From: Vandiemenella viatica
Taxonomy: Eukaryota > Arthropoda > Insecta > Orthoptera > Morabidae
Assembly (NCBI GenBank): GCA_031002005.1
Contig: CM061920.1
Coordinates: 111,342,095-111,406,094 of the forward strand
Length of the DNA stretch: 64,000 nt
Direction: 5' to 3'
In this document: positions 21,969 to 34,539 of the stretch, in pieces
Numbering within the stretch: the first letter of the stretch is position 1
Layout of the letters: every line of letters begins with the position of its first letter
Program-made: the position numbers and the translations under genes
Notes under the pieces: generated by a model
Seen by the model: only the letters and a program-made list of their open reading frames with translations
Databases searched by the model: none
What the model was told of the DNA's origin: nothing

Positions 21969-22915
21969 CCCGAAACCAAGAGGTGATTTTGATCTCTTGC
22001 ACATGCTACTCCTAATTTTTCTCATAATATCCACCCAAAAATTATCGAGAATGTTTGTTTCATTTGTACTCAGCAATTTCTTCATACACTATCATACAGG
22101 AATTCTTAACCCAAATCTTTATTATAAGCCGTAATACCTGGCTGGCCTCTTTTTCGTCCTCTCGAACTACTGTATTCCCATAACATGGGTTCCATCATCC
22201 AACCATACTGAATCAACGGTCTAGTCAAGGTTTCCTATCCCAGTTCACTCTCTCTAACACATGCATGACTTTGAAACCTCTCCATACTATCTCCCAACAT
22301 TCATTTTTCTATCTATGAATGTAATAAGCTGATTCTTAGTATTTGTCTTCTTTCCAAGTTGACCCATCGACAGTCCAAACTCATAGGTAGCTGTTCATGG
22401 TCCTGTCTCGTTTTAATCCTGTGAATTCTCATCGCAATCAACCTGAATTTTTAATGTAAGCTAAAAGTAGATTCAGATTAACGGCAGTTAGCTTTCCCGT
22501 GGCATTACTGTTCATATTTCAAACCTTTTAAGACCGCTACTTCCCCTTATTCTGTGCTTCGCTTGTCTCAGAGGGTCGGGTTGGGTTTATTTTTACTCAT
22601 TCTGTACAGCAACCAGTTTACCCGATTTACTATTAATATTTATTAAGTTTTCCCCAGTTCCATTTCTGCAACTTAAAATATTCTATATTATAATTAATTT
22701 TGTTTCTTTCAATAGCTTCAATAGGAATTTAGTGGCCATACTCAAAATGTTTACATCCAAATTACTGTGATGAAGTAGTCAGTCTGTTATCAGATGCTGC
22801 ACTTCCTGCGAAATTTGCATTACGGGTTCTAGTAGTTTTGTTGCTTATTAAGTTGTTCAATAATGGACTATCGTCGCCGTTTATAATCAGCTTTCTCTAC
22901 GCTACAGCCATTTAC
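21969..22915. other. No feature recognised
   Basis: Interval without a recognisable gene, TIR pair or SINE head. Confidence 0.4.
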
Positions 22916-22923
22916 CGTGCCCC

Positions 22924-23907
22924 TAGACTCGGATTGTAATGGAGGTCATCTTTGCGGAAGCGGATGCGGAGGGGGGAAAATGAATTCATAATTATTTAGA
23001 TTTTAATATTTTATCAAAAATAAACTTAAGATCAAATCACAAATTCTACATTTTGAATAAGCAAAGCCTGTTTCCATATACATAATACTATCATATTGAT
23101 TTCATTTTGCCTCATTTTTCAACAACAAAAAACGTAGGATGGTTTCACAAGTGAATTAAATTATTTACATAACTGCGCACGCGTCAACAATGTTTGTCTT
23201 ATGGCGGCTCGACTAATTCAAGCACAAGGCCACGCCACAGCACTTCTCCGTGCCCACCATCCGCCTTTCCAAAGTTCTAGCGGCCTGCAGTCCAATTTGT
23301 AGGACTTACCGTGTTCCAATTTTCGGAGATACGTTTCTTCTTGAGCCGCGAGAATGGTTGTAGGACTACATGTAGGATATGTTGTATGTTGTTGGACACC
23401 CAGACAACCAACAAGGGTCCTGCCGTCCAACAAGCTATGGCGTTGGATCATGAATTGAGGAAACATCCTGCGAGTGTGCCGCGAGAAAGTACGAGTGGAA
23501 AGGACTGCTTGGAACACCTTGCTGACGCTTCTAGTAGTGCGAATGGGTGAGCGCATCCTACGGTAGTTTTACACGGTTGTCCCATAGGTTTGACCGTGAA
23601 TAGATCGCTTTACTTTACACGCAGGTTCAAACTTGTAAATTTGTCTCTTAAATAATAACACAGTTCAGTTCATTGTTATTTTTATTTTTATTGCAAGATC
23701 GTAAGAGAAAAACAACAACGTTGTTGTTAGCTAAGCGACGATTGGCCGAATATCGTAAAGAATAATATATATTGTAATGTAAAAAAAACTCCGTTATACA
23801 TCTGCATTAAAAATTGCAGATGCGGATACAGAAGCGAAGGTAGGATTCCACTCGGAAGTTCCACACTTGCGGATATGGATGCGGAGCTCCTTTACATCCC
23901 TACTCTA
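22924..23907. mobile_element. hAT-like relic with imperfect terminal repeats
   Basis: The left end TAGACTCGGATTGTAATGG matches the complement of the right end TAGAGTAGGGATGTAAAGG over 24 positions with 18 identities. Subterminal GCGGATGCGGA-type motifs occur near both ends (about 22960 and 23820-23885). The flanking 8-mers do not match, so the duplication has decayed or the boundaries are slightly off. The interior holds overlapping frames on both strands at 23218-23556 with no transposase motif recognised. Confidence 0.45.
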
Positions 23908-24419
23908 GCATTCCACTATTTAAAAATTTTGTTTGGCCAGTTCCATCTTAAAGAAGTGTTGCAAATGGTTTCTGTGATGGTTTAGAAATCTTACGGGAAG
24001 GAAGGTTCTATCTTGCTAGTTTTTATCTATCTACTACGATAAATCTGAGCCAAAGACGGGCAGGATATTTAACCTACAATACATTTTTTTTTTTTATTAA
24101 AAAAAAAACCTTTATCTGAATTGTACCAATGGTTCTAGAATTATAAGCGTACTGACAGCCGTAGATTAAAACGCAGGTTACCAACTACAGATAGACATAT
24201 GATGTGATCACCAGACTGTAGTACGTTGCACTGCTACATCTCTAAGGGTTTATGGAGAGTATCTTGTCGGTTTTTATCAACTTACTTAAGTAAAATCGAA
24301 ACTATGAGATACTTTATTTCATACTGGGTAGTAAAAGGCGTAGTAAAACCCAACCCGGTACTAAAACTACGAATCAAGTAGAAACTGCATGTATATTAGA
24401 TCTCTGCAGCATGAGACAG

Positions 24420-24720
24420 GTGAGGCTGCATTTTGACGGTAGGCGGGTGCCGCGGGAGGATGCGCCTAGGCAGCCGTTATAGATCGCTCGCTCGCCCGTG
24501 AAAGTGAAAACGAGAGCTAGAGAGCGGCGCTCTCAGAATATGTCGGCGGGGGGACGCCTGCTGACGAAATCGATACAATACGGCAGGGGCGGGGCTAGGA
24601 CGCCACCTGCTCGCTCTCCTAACAATACCGCACTCATACGCACTGTGTCGTCTGCACTAGAGGATTGTTTCAGGCCCCTTCAAAATAGTGTACACATCGC
24701 AAAAACGTAGTAGCTAGGCG
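24420..24720. other. GC- and CpG-rich block of unknown origin
   Basis: About 300 bp rich in CpG inside AT-rich DNA (GGGTGCCGCGGGAGGATGCG, CGCTCGCTCGCCCG, GGGGCGGGGCTAGG). A 70-codon plus-strand frame (24498-24710) follows its composition. It could be a promoter CpG cluster or a terminal fragment of a GC-rich transposon. No second copy was seen in the window. Confidence 0.35.
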
Positions 24721-24972
24721 AGTATCTGCAAAGCAGATTTAACACGACCTAGACAAATTTGATGGGTCAATACAGAAAGAGAAATTGACGGCGCAACATT
24801 CAAAACAGTAACAAAATCGGTACAAAGAAGCTTTCTCGGTCGTCAGTGCTTGGGACGCTGCGTGCGACGTAAAATATGCGAGTATGCGGAAGAGTAGGTG
24901 AAAGCTGAGAAGGAAAGAAATTGTATTCCGGATTGAAGTTTAAGAGCTTATATATTTTACAGTAGTATTCCC

Positions 24973-25137
24973 TGGCATCCAGATTTGGGTTTTCCATGGT
25001 TTCTCCAAATCACTCCAGGCGAATGCCGGGATGCTTCCTTCAAAAGGCCATGGTCGAATTCCTTTCCGTTCCTTGTCCCCAGCCCCATCCCGCCTCTAAT
25101 GACCTCGGCGTCAACGAGCTGTAAAGCCATAAATAAT
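24973..25137 (+). mobile_element. 5'-truncated family A SINE with short TSD
   Basis: It lacks the tRNA head and starts at CTGGCATCCAGATTTGGG. The body is well conserved through CGCCTCTAATGACCTCGGCG and GTAAAGCCATAAATAA. TAGTATTC occurs at 24963-24970 and again at 25150-25157, consistent with a target duplication. 5' truncation with an intact 3' end is the signature of target-primed reverse transcription. Confidence 0.85.
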
Positions 25138-25226
25138 TTAAAAAAATAATAGTATTCAACCTGCGTAATCGTTCAGACAGATCATACTTGTGCTGATCTT
25201 AACACGGGTGAAACGCAGACTAACAC

Positions 25227-25445
25227 ACCGAGTGAGGTGGGTGGCGGTAACGCTCTGGCCTCGCATTAGTGAGGACGTCGGTTCGAATCCCTATACGGCC
25301 ATCCAGATTCCCCAAATCAAGCGAATGCCGGGATGGTTTCTTCAAAAGACCATGACCAAATTCCTTCCCATTCCTCGTCTTCAGTCCTTTTCCGCCTCTG
25401 GTGACCTCGACGTCGACGAACCAGAAAGAATAATAATAATAATAA
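25227..25445 (+). mobile_element. tRNA-derived SINE, family A
   Basis: The head GGCGGTAACGCTCTGGCCTC and box B GGTTCGAATCCC are intact. The core is short between CATCCAGATT and CCCCAAATCAAG, because the GGGTTTTCCATGG segment is deleted. The 3' end GACCTCGACGTCGACGAACC is followed by an (AAT)n tail. Confidence 0.85.
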
Positions 25446-25689
25446 ACTAGACGTACATAACAGTTAATTCAGAACGCTCATGACTATTCGGCACTCGAAA
25501 CAGGTTACTACGTAGTATTTTTATAGTAATTTATTTGACATTTAGGCCTGCACCCGTAATTTTCATTTTTCAGAATAACGTCAACATACAATTAAAGACA
25601 TAGCCTGTACAAAAGTTATTTACAATTAGTTTAAGTGTTTACTCCAATATTTCTCGTGTGTTGGTACAAAATCTTATAAACAACATTGT

Positions 25690-26600
25690 TGTCCTATGGT
25701 AGGAGGAAGGTAGCGCTATTGGGCAGCGGAAGTCGTTTCCGTGAAAATATCTACGACGTGATCAATCTCCAACGTTTTCAATCGGCAAGCCAAACAGTAG
25801 GTGTTTAATATCTTCAGTTGTCCCACAAGGGCAGTTAGGGGTATCTTCAGCATGTATTCTGTGAAGGTATTGCTTGAAGCAAGCATGCTTGAATTTAATC
25901 TAGCAATACAGGTACTGAGTGTGGGAGGACATTTATGGATCTCATTCCACGGATGGGAAGGAATGACCAGGCGTATGCGCCCGCAGCGTTGGCCTTTAGT
26001 TGAGACTGATCACTTCCACTCCGTGTTCTACATGACCTTTATGTTACTTTTAACTTGACCAATTAAGTCTGGCACGGGATTGTGTTAATGTGTGCTCCAG
26101 CCCAGTGGTCAGTTTGCTTAGAACACCGATTCACAATTTCATTTCCTTTGATATTATAGTGTGCAGTTTAAATTCCAGTGAACGTTTGAATTCTTGAGCC
26201 ACGCCCACGATGTCATGGGTCATTATGCCAGTTCTTATATTGATTTTCTAAGAAGGAACAGTGCAGACCTTGAGTCGGATAAAAAAACAAAGTTTTTTAG
26301 CAGGAGAGATTTTGGCACACTTAAATGGTTCCAAAATACCGGTCAACTCTGCGGTCATAATCGAGGACTCTGCTGGTAGTGTGAGTATTAAGACGAAATG
26401 CTTGGCAGAAAACATAATAATGCCAGTAAATGGAAGTAGCTCCCTGAATGTAAGAGAACAGTTTCCAAACCAACAGTGACTGCCGCAACACTTAATGTGA
26501 TGTACCACGGAGGCGCGGACAACTTTGTGGAGGCTACTTGACAGGGATAAGTCATCAGATTCCCTCGGAAGATTTGTCCACTTAGTTAGCACTGCATATT
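25690..26600 (-). pseudogene. LINE relic: RNase H domain and Cys-rich C-terminus
   Basis: Minus-strand frame 26592-26248 contains SSIMTAELTGILEPFKCA followed by KKLCFF. This matches the AEL-x-AIL-x-AL segment of RNase H domains found after the reverse transcriptase in I/R1/Loa-type LINEs. About 400 bp further on, LHRIHAEDTPNCPCGTTEDI then KHLL (25869-25799) is the C-x-C-x-H type C-terminal motif of the same elements. Stops and frame changes separate the two. The reverse transcriptase itself is not present in the window. Confidence 0.65.
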
Positions 26601-26619
26601 TACTGTTTACTGCTTTCTC

Positions 26620-28812
26620 CTCGTAGTACTGAATATCAGCAGAAAATTAATGTCCGATATTCCAGTGGCATTTCATTAGTTCACTAGTTTTTGTGTGTTT
26701 TTGTGAAACTTTAACGTGATGACATATGTAGATTACCCGAATTACCACGAAACGTGGCATTTATCTGCCCAGTTGGCTTTCGATCTCCTTCCTATTGTTT
26801 TCCACGTGGCCCTCTTACACCATACAGCCGCGACAACTGTTTACCAACTGGCTTAAAATGAACGTTATGGGAACCGCCACTGCACGCGCCTAGCTGATTA
26901 CGGTAAACCGACAAAAAACCGAAATCGGGATGACTGATGGGTCAGGTGCCCGGTTTGAACCTCGGCTCTTTTGCATATCCCCAGACAAGTCCAGTATGGT
27001 GACGATTTTGACAACGAGACTAGTTTGGTCGGTTGAACGGTGTTTAGACACTTTCATATATTTCAAGACCCTTATCTGTTGGTTCAAATTCAAATTTTTC
27101 TTCTTTGATTGTATTAGAAAAACTTAAAACCAGCAGTATGTATGTGTAATACATAAGAATAACATGGAACGTTTCTAAACAGTCGATCAAATGCATTCAT
27201 GATTTTATTATTTTTTGCTTTTATAAAATTTTAGGATTACTATTTTGTTAAAAATATAACAATTACACTCACGTTATTATTAAAAGTCCTTTGCACCTCT
27301 ACTTTACTAGCTGTTTATCTAATGCTTTTTTATATCACATTTTTTGTCTGTCTTGTATCGGAAAGAGAACTATATTAGATTGTAACGAAACGGTGTGGCA
27401 TTCACTTTAATAATATAACAGGATTTAAAAGTTTACTAGAAAAAAAACATGTGATATTGGTCCTAGCAAAGTTTCATGACTAGTTCCTTTTATAATAATC
27501 ATAAAAATAAGACGATAATTGAGATACCACTGTACAAACATGTGGACGACATACATATATCCTCATTCGTTTGATACAAAAATAATAGTAAATGAATGAC
27601 GACTAGTTACGCATTGCTGTGTATGTCTTAATTGTGTCGTAGTCACCATATACCGTAAGTTTAGTTGGCGCTTGTTCACTTTGCTTTTGCAGCCGAGACG
27701 AAGAAAGTCGTCCTTATATCCTGGCCTAGAAAGTGATTACGCTCATTCACCAATCCCCTTCTTCCGAATGGGATTTCTGGCTGTCCCAGAACTTGTTTGG
27801 GAAAACACGAGCTTCCGACTTCCAGCTAAGGTTCCATGTGAACTGTATTTAAGTAACCTTATTTTTATTGGCATGAGTTCTTCGTAATTGAAAAGCGAAA
27901 TATATAGATCACGTATCAGTTCCCACACATATATATATATATATTTAAAAAAAGTTGCGTACATGATTTTTTGCTGATGAATTTTTAACTTGAGTGGCGT
28001 GGATCAGAATGATTTTTACGCACTGCACTCCAGCGTGTTCTGCACGTGTTGCACGTGTTCGTTGTGTTTTATTCCGTTCACTCTCTGTTAAGAGAGTTTT
28101 CGGACATTAATGTGTTGCAGCTTCTACTAAACGTCAACTCATCTTGAAACTGTTTACAAAAATGGCCAGTGACACCAGTAAAAAAAAATTCTCCAACGCA
28201 GTTGCACTGCGACCTAAACAAGCGTCCCATCACTGTTTGCTTCCGAATAAAAAATCTTAAAAGATCGAAAAATTTTTGGATGGAATTATACATTTTACAG
28301 TACATATAAAATGTAAAATCAGACTGCTATTACGGTTACTCTGTGACTCACTACGAACTAGGAGAGTAAGTGTTCGTTACACCTATCCTAGTATGTAACA
28401 AAATATGTTGAAATAAATCCAAGGTTACATGAGAAATTAATGTGCATTACTTAAAACTCTGCGAGCTGTTGGAGACACTGCTATGTGAAGGCCACTATAG
28501 TACGGACGACGATTTAAGACGCGGGGAGGAGGATCTGCATTTAAATGGACAGCGCATTCCCACAAATAGGCCTCCCGCAACACTCGCATTGTACGGAGAC
28601 AGTGAGAAATGGTATCATCTTTGTAAAGCAGGCAGTTCAATATGTATCTGAATTAGTCATCTTTCTGTTGTACTGTCAGCTCCAGTAGTTCTTTAAGTGC
28701 TTTTTTTTAATATGCTTCAACCAACATTCAAACACGAAGGCAAGAAACGAGAGGCTGTCACTCTGAGAAAAACGGTACTGCCCGTGTTATTGGTCACTTC
28801 CTACTCTCCGCT
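26620..28812. other. No gene recognised
   Basis: About 2.2 kb of AT-rich sequence with a short (AT)n run near 27929-27944. Small frames on both strands around 28440-28650 show no motif. Confidence 0.4.
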
Positions 28813-28820
28813 GAAGTAAC

Positions 28821-29022
28821 CAGGGGCGTAGCTATCGGAGGGCTAGGCGTTGCCGTGCACCGGGGCCCCCAAGCTCAGCTCAGGGCGCCCCTAAATCTCA
28901 GGGAGCCCCTGCCAGCTAGCAAACCTCACGAAACAGCGTAGAGCTAAAAAAAGGGAGGCCATCTGGCCTGTGGGCCCATTTTTTATTTATTTATTTATAT
29001 TTTTTTATTTTATTTATTTATT

Positions 29023-29056
<34 letters not shown>

Positions 29057-29089
29057 ACTAGGACCCTTGATAACATAGCTACGCCACTG
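28821..29089. mobile_element. hAT MITE with perfect 8-bp TSD
   Basis: GAAGTAAC flanks the element on both sides (28813-28820 and 29090-29097). The ends are CAGGGGCGTAGCTA and TAGCTACGCCACTG, an inverted repeat of the widespread CAGTGGCGTAGCTA type. It is 269 bp long and non-coding, with an internal T/TTTA-rich low-complexity tract at about 28979-29054. Confidence 0.92.
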
Positions 29090-29404
29090 GAAGTAACGCT
29101 GATCTTCTTCCAGTCTCACGGTCGCTTTCTAGGTAGAGGTACAGTACCTCAGCGAGGGCGCTTTAGGAAAAGTGTTAGTGCCGCATTAGGTCCTCTAGAA
29201 ATCCTTATAACATTGTTATAACATGTGCTCATGACCTTGGAGAAGCTATAATGTAGCAATTTTAGAAAAAATAAAAATAAAAAAGATACAGAAAAAGAAA
29301 TTCGACCTTATAATCATTCAAACAGATCTAAGCGTTTCTTATAGTTTACCTTAACTGTTGTAAGCGTTACCAATGTGAAGGACGGCACAGGATGTACATA
29401 ACAT

Positions 29405-29943
29405 TTAATATAAGCCATCCAGCTCTCCCTTTAGTTGCTTCAGCCGCGATAAACAACCTGCACCCAGTCGGACTTCCTTCAAGTGATGCATAAGACGAAC
29501 TCCACAAAATTCGTGCGTTTCACTCGCCAAATTGAGCGGGCGATGTTTAATACCTCTAGTCAACAGTTGGTATATTTTGTTAAAACTTAACTGTGTGATA
29601 ACAACCAGCCTCATTCGCAGTGATTTGATCTTGTTAGTCCCTCTGTTGTTTTTGTCCTGCTGATCTCGCACGTCAGAGCCTTCTTCCGCTCTCTTGAGAG
29701 AAGCCCTCTCCGTTTTATTGGTTCTGGATCTACTTGAGAACTCTGAAAGGTAGTAGCCATCCATGTAGTTTTAAATCTTTTACTGATTTCATTCTCTGCG
29801 ATAAACTTGGAACTCGTAGCATTTTCACTTCTTGCTACATACATTTGTTTTACATCGCAGTATTCAGAGTTTGCTAATGGTTTGGTATTTGGAATGACAA
29901 TATTGTGGTTCAGTATACGCATTGCTATTTGTTGTTCAATCAA
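29405..29943 (-). CDS. Unassigned overlapping frames, possible exon(s)
   Basis: Two overlapping minus-strand frames look protein-like. One (29943-29611) reads SEYCDVKQMYVARSENATSS and ENEISKRFKTTWMATTFQSS. The other (29764-29405) ends HRPLNLASETHEFCGVRLMH, then HLKEVRLGAGCLSRLKQLKG, before a stop. Either an intron or a frameshift could link them, and TGTTGACTAG just before the second part could act as an acceptor. The family is not recognised. They could also be an old transposon-encoded protein. Confidence 0.3.
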
Positions 29944-30499
29944 AATGGATTTCCAAGTAAAATATTACTAACAATAAAAATAATTTAATAACTAAATCTA
30001 TAATTTCCTGCTTTAAAAAAAAATAGAGAGGAGTAAAGGATGCGGAGCCGGGTTGAACTTCACGGTTTGTCGACAGTGAGGTGATTAAAGCCATGATAGG
30101 ATTGTCTGCAAGGAATTTGAAGGAAATCGCCAATAGTCTTTACGAATGAAACAATCGGCCATTCTTTTACAATGACTTCGGGAAACCACAAAAAAAGGCA
30201 GAACTAAATTGTTGAAAACTTGTGACGAAAATTGTTTTGTCGTTTCCAAAAGGCCGCTAGGCTTGAGTGAGTTTGGCGTCCAAGGACGCCACGAGGGTTT
30301 GATGAAGAACATAAAAACATACAGACACTATGAACAGTGACATCAGCGTCAGTCAGAGCGAGAAGTTGTGCTATATTTACGGTTCATTAACAAAAGCTTG
30401 CATATGCCTCATATTACGAACTTGTCCATAAAACTAACACAGTTACTGGCTGAGGGAAAAAGAGTAAAACTCGTTACTTTTCGTACACTTGTAACCATT

Positions 30500-30780
30500 G
30501 TTGGTGCGGGTTTCTGCAGTGTGGCCTCAGTACTAGAGGAGTGCGAGAGTGCATTGACGCGGTGCCCCGCCTCATTAACATCTGCGCGCCGCTTTCGCTT
30601 TCGCCCGCTCACTCACCTGTAGCGCGTGCCGTTTTATTGATTCCTCAGTCACACCGCCCCCTCTGACACACTCCTCGTCGCCAGAGCAACGCGTCCCGGC
30701 CGCAGCATCCGGCCGGCACGTCAGCACGTGAGCGACAATACAAACAAGTCAACAAAAGTCCAACATCTCAATAGCAAAAT
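30500..30780. other. GC- and CpG-rich block of unknown origin
   Basis: CpG-dense island in AT-rich DNA (CATCTGCGCGCCGCTTTCGC, CGTCCCGGCCGCAGCATCC). Overlapping frames exist on both strands, as expected from composition alone. It resembles a promoter or first-exon CpG cluster, or a transposon end. No downstream exon was recognised. Confidence 0.3.
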
Positions 30781-31347
30781 GAACCTGGTTATAAAAAAGA
30801 GCGCTGATAACCTCGATGTCAAATAACAATCACAACAAACAAACTAAAAAAAAGTTTTTTTTCATCTTTGAAAAAACGAAGTTCATAAAAATTAACAGTA
30901 ACCTGCTAATACTAAAAAAAAAGTAAATGGTAACTTATGTTGCTGTACTTCGCGATTGTTGGGCCTATGTTCCACCAAAATTTTATTTTAAGTTGTCTTA
31001 CTAGAAAAGAGCCAATAAAAAGAACCAAAACGGATAACAGAGTTGCTCCAAAGAAGGAATGACGATACTAAAATCTGTTGGGGTAAAGGCAAGGCAAGTA
31101 ATTTCTTATCAGTTCAATAGTTATCATTTCTTCTGTTTCATTCCAAATAAAAACAATAAATTACTAGCAGCGATCTCCGTACGCATAATTATTCTCCATC
31201 TCTAGCTTTATTTACACGTTCAGTGTCCAAAAAATATTTTTGTGACCTTTATGTACCTAAAATAACAAGAGCGTAGCGCGTGCAAAAATCGCGGTAACAG
31301 CATGTACAGGTCTCTACCAGCAAACTCCCCCATCCTTCCAAAAGTCG

Positions 31348-31382
31348 ATGTGTGTGTATGCGTGTGTGTGTGTGTGTGTGTA

Positions 31383-31420
<38 letters not shown>
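31348..31420. repeat. Compound microsatellite (TG)n(GA)n
   Basis: A TG tract with a few interruptions (31348-31393) runs directly into a GA tract (31394-31420). It makes an apparent 119-codon minus-strand ORF that is a repeat artefact. Confidence 0.95.
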
Positions 31421-31421
31421 G

Positions 31422-34249
31422 GCCGGGAAGGGGAGATGAAAGGTGATGAGGGGAGCTAGCGAAGGGGAGCCGTAGCTGTAGGCAGAAAGAAATGACAGTT
31501 CAACCAGTGATATCAGCATACAAACATGTTTCTCACTGCTTACCCCTACCAAAATAGTGAAAACATAATCCCATAGCACGCCTCATACCATAAAATACAA
31601 TATCTAGTAGCTCTATAAACCACTAGATCAAGTGAAGACACGAAACTATGTTAGAAAAATAGGTTCTAGAACTTCATAACCGTATTATTGACCTCCAGCC
31701 TCCGCTAAAAACTATTGAAGAAAAATATGTAATTATTCTATTCAGTATTATACCAGGAAATCATATTTTTCTGAAGACTCACATTAACAGTAAGTTACGA
31801 GTTTAAAAATTATAGTAGGTAAAAAAAATCATTTACTGACAGCTAATCATTGGTTAGTGACTTGGTCATTCATTTTTGTCTTTACTTCAATATCAATAGA
31901 ACAGTAGCGAAATCCTAATGAACGATCATCTCAAAAGCATTGGCCAAAATTGTACTAAACAAAATTCACATTCCCCTTGCTGATATCGTTCCAGAGCGAC
32001 GTGTGTTCTTAGAAATAAAAAGGCCTATAATTAAAATAATATCAACTTTTACTCCATGCTTTTTTCTGTTAAAAGTACCTCCTTACCTCCTCCTTACTGC
32101 TTCATACTCTTTGAAAATTCATCACTGCAAATTATCTAGAAGTCAAAAACATCATGAGCAGTGTTCACTACCATACAGAATAACATAAGCACAATCAGAA
32201 TAAGCATTGGATGCAAATACAAATAATCTATTCGAACGATGGAAGGCAAGATTTAATGTGGTCACCAAATAAGAATCAAATGTTAACCGTTTCATGCTCT
32301 TTCACTTCGTATGCACTATTAACATATGTGTGACCTGAGATGCGCAGTATGGTGGTTAGGAATTATGTATCTGTATCATCTGGGCATGCAATTACCGGGG
32401 CCTAAAGAAGCCAGCCAACTGTAGATCGTCAACCACAGCGCTGTTGCTTAGAGATATCAACCGCAGAGTGGACGTATCGTAACGTGAGATGATAACTTCA
32501 GTATCATGTTAAAAAAATCCGGGGAATTAGTCGGCATTATTTTTGTATATGAAAAACAGCAAAGAACGGAATATTTTTTCATCATCCATTCGGTTGGTAC
32601 ATTTATGAAACAATGCTGTGAACCTCCACCTATCTAGTTGTGGTAACAGACATTTCTTCCCCGAAGTAAGTAATTTCACTCAGAGATTGTTTCGTCACTA
32701 TATTCACTGGGAACGGTTCAATAATAGGGAACTGAAATGTATCTTAGTGGAGATAACAAATTTCATCCTGAATGTGATTCAAATCCAATTTGAAACTATT
32801 TTAAATTTTACCAAGTTCAGACTCCAAGAGTTTCAGTACACACACAATGAATTTACTACTTTTCCAGACATTAAGAAAAATTTTCCTGCAATGTTGTTTG
32901 AATAAGAATAAATGGATCTACGTTCTTCCTTCAGTAAATAAGAATATGCAGCAGAAACCATACTATAATTACATTGATTTTAATGTCATTTTGCCCTCCG
33001 TATCCAACCGTTATATCGAATGACAATTATATGACCTTCAACAACGTAGGTCTCTAGTAAGAAATGTTTTTGTTTAGTAACCTGGAAATTTTACTTTTCG
33101 ACGATAGAGACAATTTCAAACTAACTACTGCTCCAGCCAGGAAATATCAGTGTATTATTACTGTGTCAAATACATCCACCATTATAAGAAACCATATCGG
33201 ATTTAGCATAATGAATATCCACTCTGCGCTTGAGCCGGAGTTGGAGGGGTATAACGGGATATTCAACCACTCTCTCCACTTGATTTTTGCAGCCGCCTGC
33301 TTCTTATCGTGCCATATCTCTTCACCACAATACGTGAATCACAATGCACTGTACCAGCTATCAGCTTAACATTTGACCTTTCTCTGTTGCTAGAGCTATC
33401 ATGACTATCTTCGCTTAACAAACCTGTACTACTCAGTTTCACACGCAAAAATCAATTTCTTCCTGCGTTTTTCCCGAGTATTGTTTCCGGAACTCATCAC
33501 TCCGCTAATTTTTTAAGTCCTTCTATTATATTTCTGATTCTTCTATTATTTATATGTTTATATTTTTATAAACCCACGCCTTGCTTCCATTAACTGTTGA
33601 ACTCAGTATATACAGCTATGGGTTCTAAATCAGTGTTTGCTATCAAAAAGTTCCTGTGATTGAAGAAGAACATTTTTTCTAGAATCTTCTTTAACATCTT
33701 AATTGTTTGGATCGTCTTTTTTTATAAATAATCAAGCTTCTACTTATTTCATATTTCTACTTCCTGCTGTTCCTGCAGTAACTGCACTTGAAAGGTACCG
33801 TATTTTAGAAGAAAATCTGAAAAGTATCGATAAAGAAACGAAATAAAAATTATATACAGCTGGATGACTAAGAACAAGAATCGCCTCCAAATACGTAAGG
33901 ATTGTATAATGTGGATGTTTCATAACGTGCGATGTAAATTACTGGTCATTGTGCCTCATTAATGCAAGCGAAGATCTTCCGGAAGGATGATTCCAAGACT
34001 TCCACTGATTCCAGAGCGAGAAAATAAACTTTTCAACAAAACTGTCCAAGCATAATTATGCAACAGTCCTCTTCCGAAGCTGACAACAGACTGAGAGGAT
34101 AAGAATAAGATATCCTTTCTCCACATCTGTTTTTGCAGTTGCAATACGCTGGTATATTTGAAGAGCTCAATATTGAAAGTTCTCAGTTAAATAATTTATT
34201 TTACCACTGAGTATTTTTCACTGTAGCTTCCATGCCTTGTTAATCTGTT
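31422..34249. other. No gene recognised
   Basis: About 2.8 kb of AT-rich sequence. Several frames of 80-100 codons (for example 32618-32905 and 33064-33369) have skewed composition and no motif. Confidence 0.4.
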
Positions 34250-34430
34250 TATTTATTTTATTTAATGGCATTTAGCCGCTATGCGATACTGATAGCTCCG
34301 GTGTTCGATAGAGTTTCTATAATAGATTGCTTCCATTAAATACAGAACAGGCCTAGGAAGGACTCGAGCCCGCGACCTCGTCCACGCGATCCCTTACACA
34401 GCCACGACAGGCACGGTTTGTTTACAGCAG
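34250..34430 (-). mobile_element. tRNA-derived SINE, family D
   Basis: On the minus strand it has a tRNA-like head with GTGTAAGGGATCGCGTGG and a clear box B (GGGCTCGAGTCC). An unrelated body ends with GCGGCTAAATGCCATTAAAT and an A-rich tail. The 3' tract AAATGGCATTTAGCCG (plus strand) recurs near 2325. Confidence 0.65.
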
Positions 34431-34539
34431 ACATCCAGTGAAGATAAAAGTAATTTTTTCTCCTGACACGCTGTTGAAGCATGTAGTATGTAATTTACAG
34501 AATCTAAAATCCACGTTTTCTTTCAGGTCCTCGACAGTA

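Noticed and set aside
22130..22480. Possible antisense LINE fragment
   Set aside because: The style of the sequence suggested it, but no reverse transcriptase or endonuclease motif could be read in any frame.
23218..23556. 112-codon minus-strand ORF as a gene
   Set aside because: Open on both strands, located inside a hAT-like relic, and no domain recognised.
26880..27010. tRNA-like SINE around GGTTTGAACCTCGGC
   Set aside because: A box B-like motif is present, but there is no head, body or second copy to support it.
28970..29221. 83-codon ORF with a Phe/Ile/Tyr run
   Set aside because: It translates the T-rich interior and right end of the hAT MITE at 28821-29089.
31220..31579. 119-codon minus-strand ORF
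   Set aside because: The frame is held open by the (TG)n(GA)n microsatellite and encodes Leu-Ser and Thr-His repeats.
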